A DNA stretch of 64,000 nt from Photobacterium toruni (GTDB lineage: Bacteria; Pseudomonadota; Gammaproteobacteria; Enterobacterales; Vibrionaceae). Under the pieces are notes generated by a model. The model was not told the DNA's origin. It worked only from the letters and a program-made list of their open reading frames with translations, and did no database searches. The DNA is taken from NCBI RefSeq assembly GCF_024529955.1, contig NZ_AP024854.1, forward strand, positions 2,604,001 to 2,668,000, in the 5' to 3' direction. Shown here piece after piece: positions 62,882-64,000 of this stretch. A program made the translations under genes and the position numbers. Within the stretch, counting starts at the first letter, position 1. Every line of letters begins with the position of its first letter.

Positions 62882-64000
62882 TTAATTAAACTCAAATTGG
62901 TAGAGTAAATCCACAGCCTGATCAAGACCAGAAACTGCTTCAACATATAGATTCCGCATTAATCGGTAGCGCAACGTAAATTCATCTACTTGGTTGAAAA
63001 TACCCACCCCATACTTCACCTGCAGCCCTGGTGCAATATAGCCACTGATTGTCACTTGTGAATCATCACCCGCACCAGAGGTTGATAAACTTAGATCTTT
63101 AACCCCTACAGCTTCACCAACATCACCAACTAATTGACCACTTTGTGCCAAGCCCATGCCAATTAATGCTGTTGTCATAGCACTATTACTATCACCCGAG
63201 TTTTCAGAATCAAGATTCTTGCCGGTTAGAATATATGACAAAGCATTTTGTTGTGGCATCGCCGGATCAGAGAAAATATTCACTTCTGGTTTATCCGCAG
63301 GTCCTGTTACTCGTACTCCAGCAATAACATCATCTTCAACATTATTAGGATCTCGAATTGCTTCGATAGAAAGATAAGGTTGCTCTGCTGGGCCATTAAA
63401 CAAAATTTGCCCTTTACGGATCAATAATTCTTGCCCTAGTGCACGGTAGTATGAGTCTTTAGCAATATTAACTTCGCCATAAATCATCGGTCCTTTACCT
63501 GCTTGGCGAACATTTAAATCACCCAACAAGCCCGCTTTTAAACCAAACGCCGATAATTTAACATCATCACCAATATGCACAAAAATATTGGTCTTAATAT
63601 CAAAAGGGACTTCTGATTTTTCTTTTAGTGGTTGCATATTATCTTTTAAGATCACTTGATCTTTTGAGACTCTCACCGCTGATTTTGGCAACTGATTAAC
63701 GGTAATTCGTCCCCATGGAATACCAATTTTACCGGTAATTTCAGCCATTGTTGGCGTGGCTTCAATCGTTAAATCTGGTGATACCTTCAATGTAACCATT
63801 GGCGGTACACTTACTTTTAACTCTTTACCATTAATATTCAGCTTCGTTTTCCAAGCCTTCATATCCTGCCAATCACCAGTCCCTCGTAGCAATAATTGTC
63901 CATCTGGCGTGTAAATATTACCAATCAGATTGGCGTTATAACCGTTAAAAGCCAGTTTAATCTCTGCATTTTGAATATCTAATGGTACTTTACGCCCCGT
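62882..64000 (-). CDS. tamB: Translocation and assembly module protein TamB, C-terminal part
   Basis: The last 372 codons of a minus-strand gene whose start lies beyond the right edge; the frame is open all the way to 64000. The sequence is the C-terminal DUF490/TamB domain: repeated beta-strand units, then YLSIEAIRDPNNVEDDVIAGVRVTGPADKPEVNIFSDPAMPQ and a C-terminal barrel-like end finishing YQFEFN. TamB is a large inner-membrane anchored periplasmic protein that works with TamA in outer-membrane protein insertion and lipid transport. A TTG at 63892 is not the true start. Confidence 0.93.
   Translation of the reverse strand, partial: TGRKVPLDIQNAEIKLAFNGYNANLIGNIYTPDGQLLLRGTGDWQDMKAWKTKLNINGKELKVSVPPMVTLKVSPDLTIEATPTMAEITGKIGIPWGRITVNQLPKSAVRVSKDQVILKDNMQPLKEKSEVPFDIKTNIFVHIGDDVKLSAFGLKAGLLGDLNVRQAGKGPMIYGEVNIAKDSYYRALGQELLIRKGQILFNGPAEQPYLSIEAIRDPNNVEDDVIAGVRVTGPADKPEVNIFSDPAMPQQNALSYILTGKNLDSENSGDSNSAMTTALIGMGLAQSGQLVGDVGEAVGVKDLSLSTSGAGDDSQVTISGYIAPGLQVKYGVGIFNQVDEFTLRYRLMRNLYVEAVSGLDQAVDLLYQFEFN

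Overview
The window is a gene-dense, AT-rich stretch of core chromosome from a gammaproteobacterium, most likely Vibrionaceae and quite possibly Photobacterium. That placement is inferred from protein character and from gene blocks I remember as typical of the family: rpsU-yqeY-dnaG-rpoD, an exeAB pair, lptD-surA-pdxA-rsmA-apaG-apaH, and ilvI-ilvH next to a long acyl-CoA synthetase and leuABCD. I see no prophage, insertion sequence, integron, CRISPR array, toxin-antitoxin pair or defence island, and no broken gene. Two genes are cut by the window edges: a membrane sensor at the left and tamB at the right.

Layout. 1-8.0 kb: partial HAMP-type sensor, CYTH-CHAD triphosphatase, a DUF47-pit phosphate transport pair, a YgiM-like SH3 protein and exeA-exeB for type II secretion. 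8.2-18.2 kb: cca, then the minus-strand folB-folK-uppP operon, plsY, tsaD and the macromolecular synthesis operon rpsU-yqeY-dnaG-rpoD, ending in a tRNA with a CAT anticodon that looks like tRNA-Ile2 rather than tRNA-Met. 18.2-31 kb: pyruvate kinase behind a long structured leader, an orphan GntR regulator, ilvI-ilvH, an acyl-CoA synthetase, and leuABCD behind a classical leucine attenuator. 31-35.5 kb: a DUF547 protein and a TPP-riboswitch-controlled thiBPQ thiamine transporter. 35.5-42 kb: a PIN-PhoH ATPase divergent from rapA, then rluA and a 2-hydroxyacid dehydrogenase. 42-52 kb: djlA divergent from the lptD-apaH run, then folA and a ThrE-type two-subunit exporter on the minus strand. 52-58.4 kb: the minus-strand rplU-rpmA-(EamA)-cgtA run, ispB, a small unknown gene, mdh and argR. 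58.5-64 kb: ubiX, mpl, fbp, ppa, a periplasmic rhodanese and the end of tamB.

Functional themes are branched-chain amino acid synthesis (ilvIH, leuABCD), folate (folA, folB, folK), envelope building and recycling (uppP, plsY, lptD, surA, tamB, mpl), phosphate chemistry (CYTH-CHAD protein, Pit, ppa, apaH), and information processing (rpsU, dnaG, rpoD, rapA, cca, tsaD, rsmA, rluA, cgtA, rplU, rpmA).

The regions most worth a second look are non-coding. They are the pyk leader (two tiny ORFs and two mutually exclusive hairpins), the leu attenuator, the TPP riboswitch platform, three consecutive perfect inverted repeats between folB and plsY, and a CRP-like site between the PIN-PhoH gene and rapA. 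Among proteins, the least explained is a 63-residue His-rich product between ispB and mdh. Apart from these I found no convincing undescribed system. Most of the window is ordinary housekeeping DNA.
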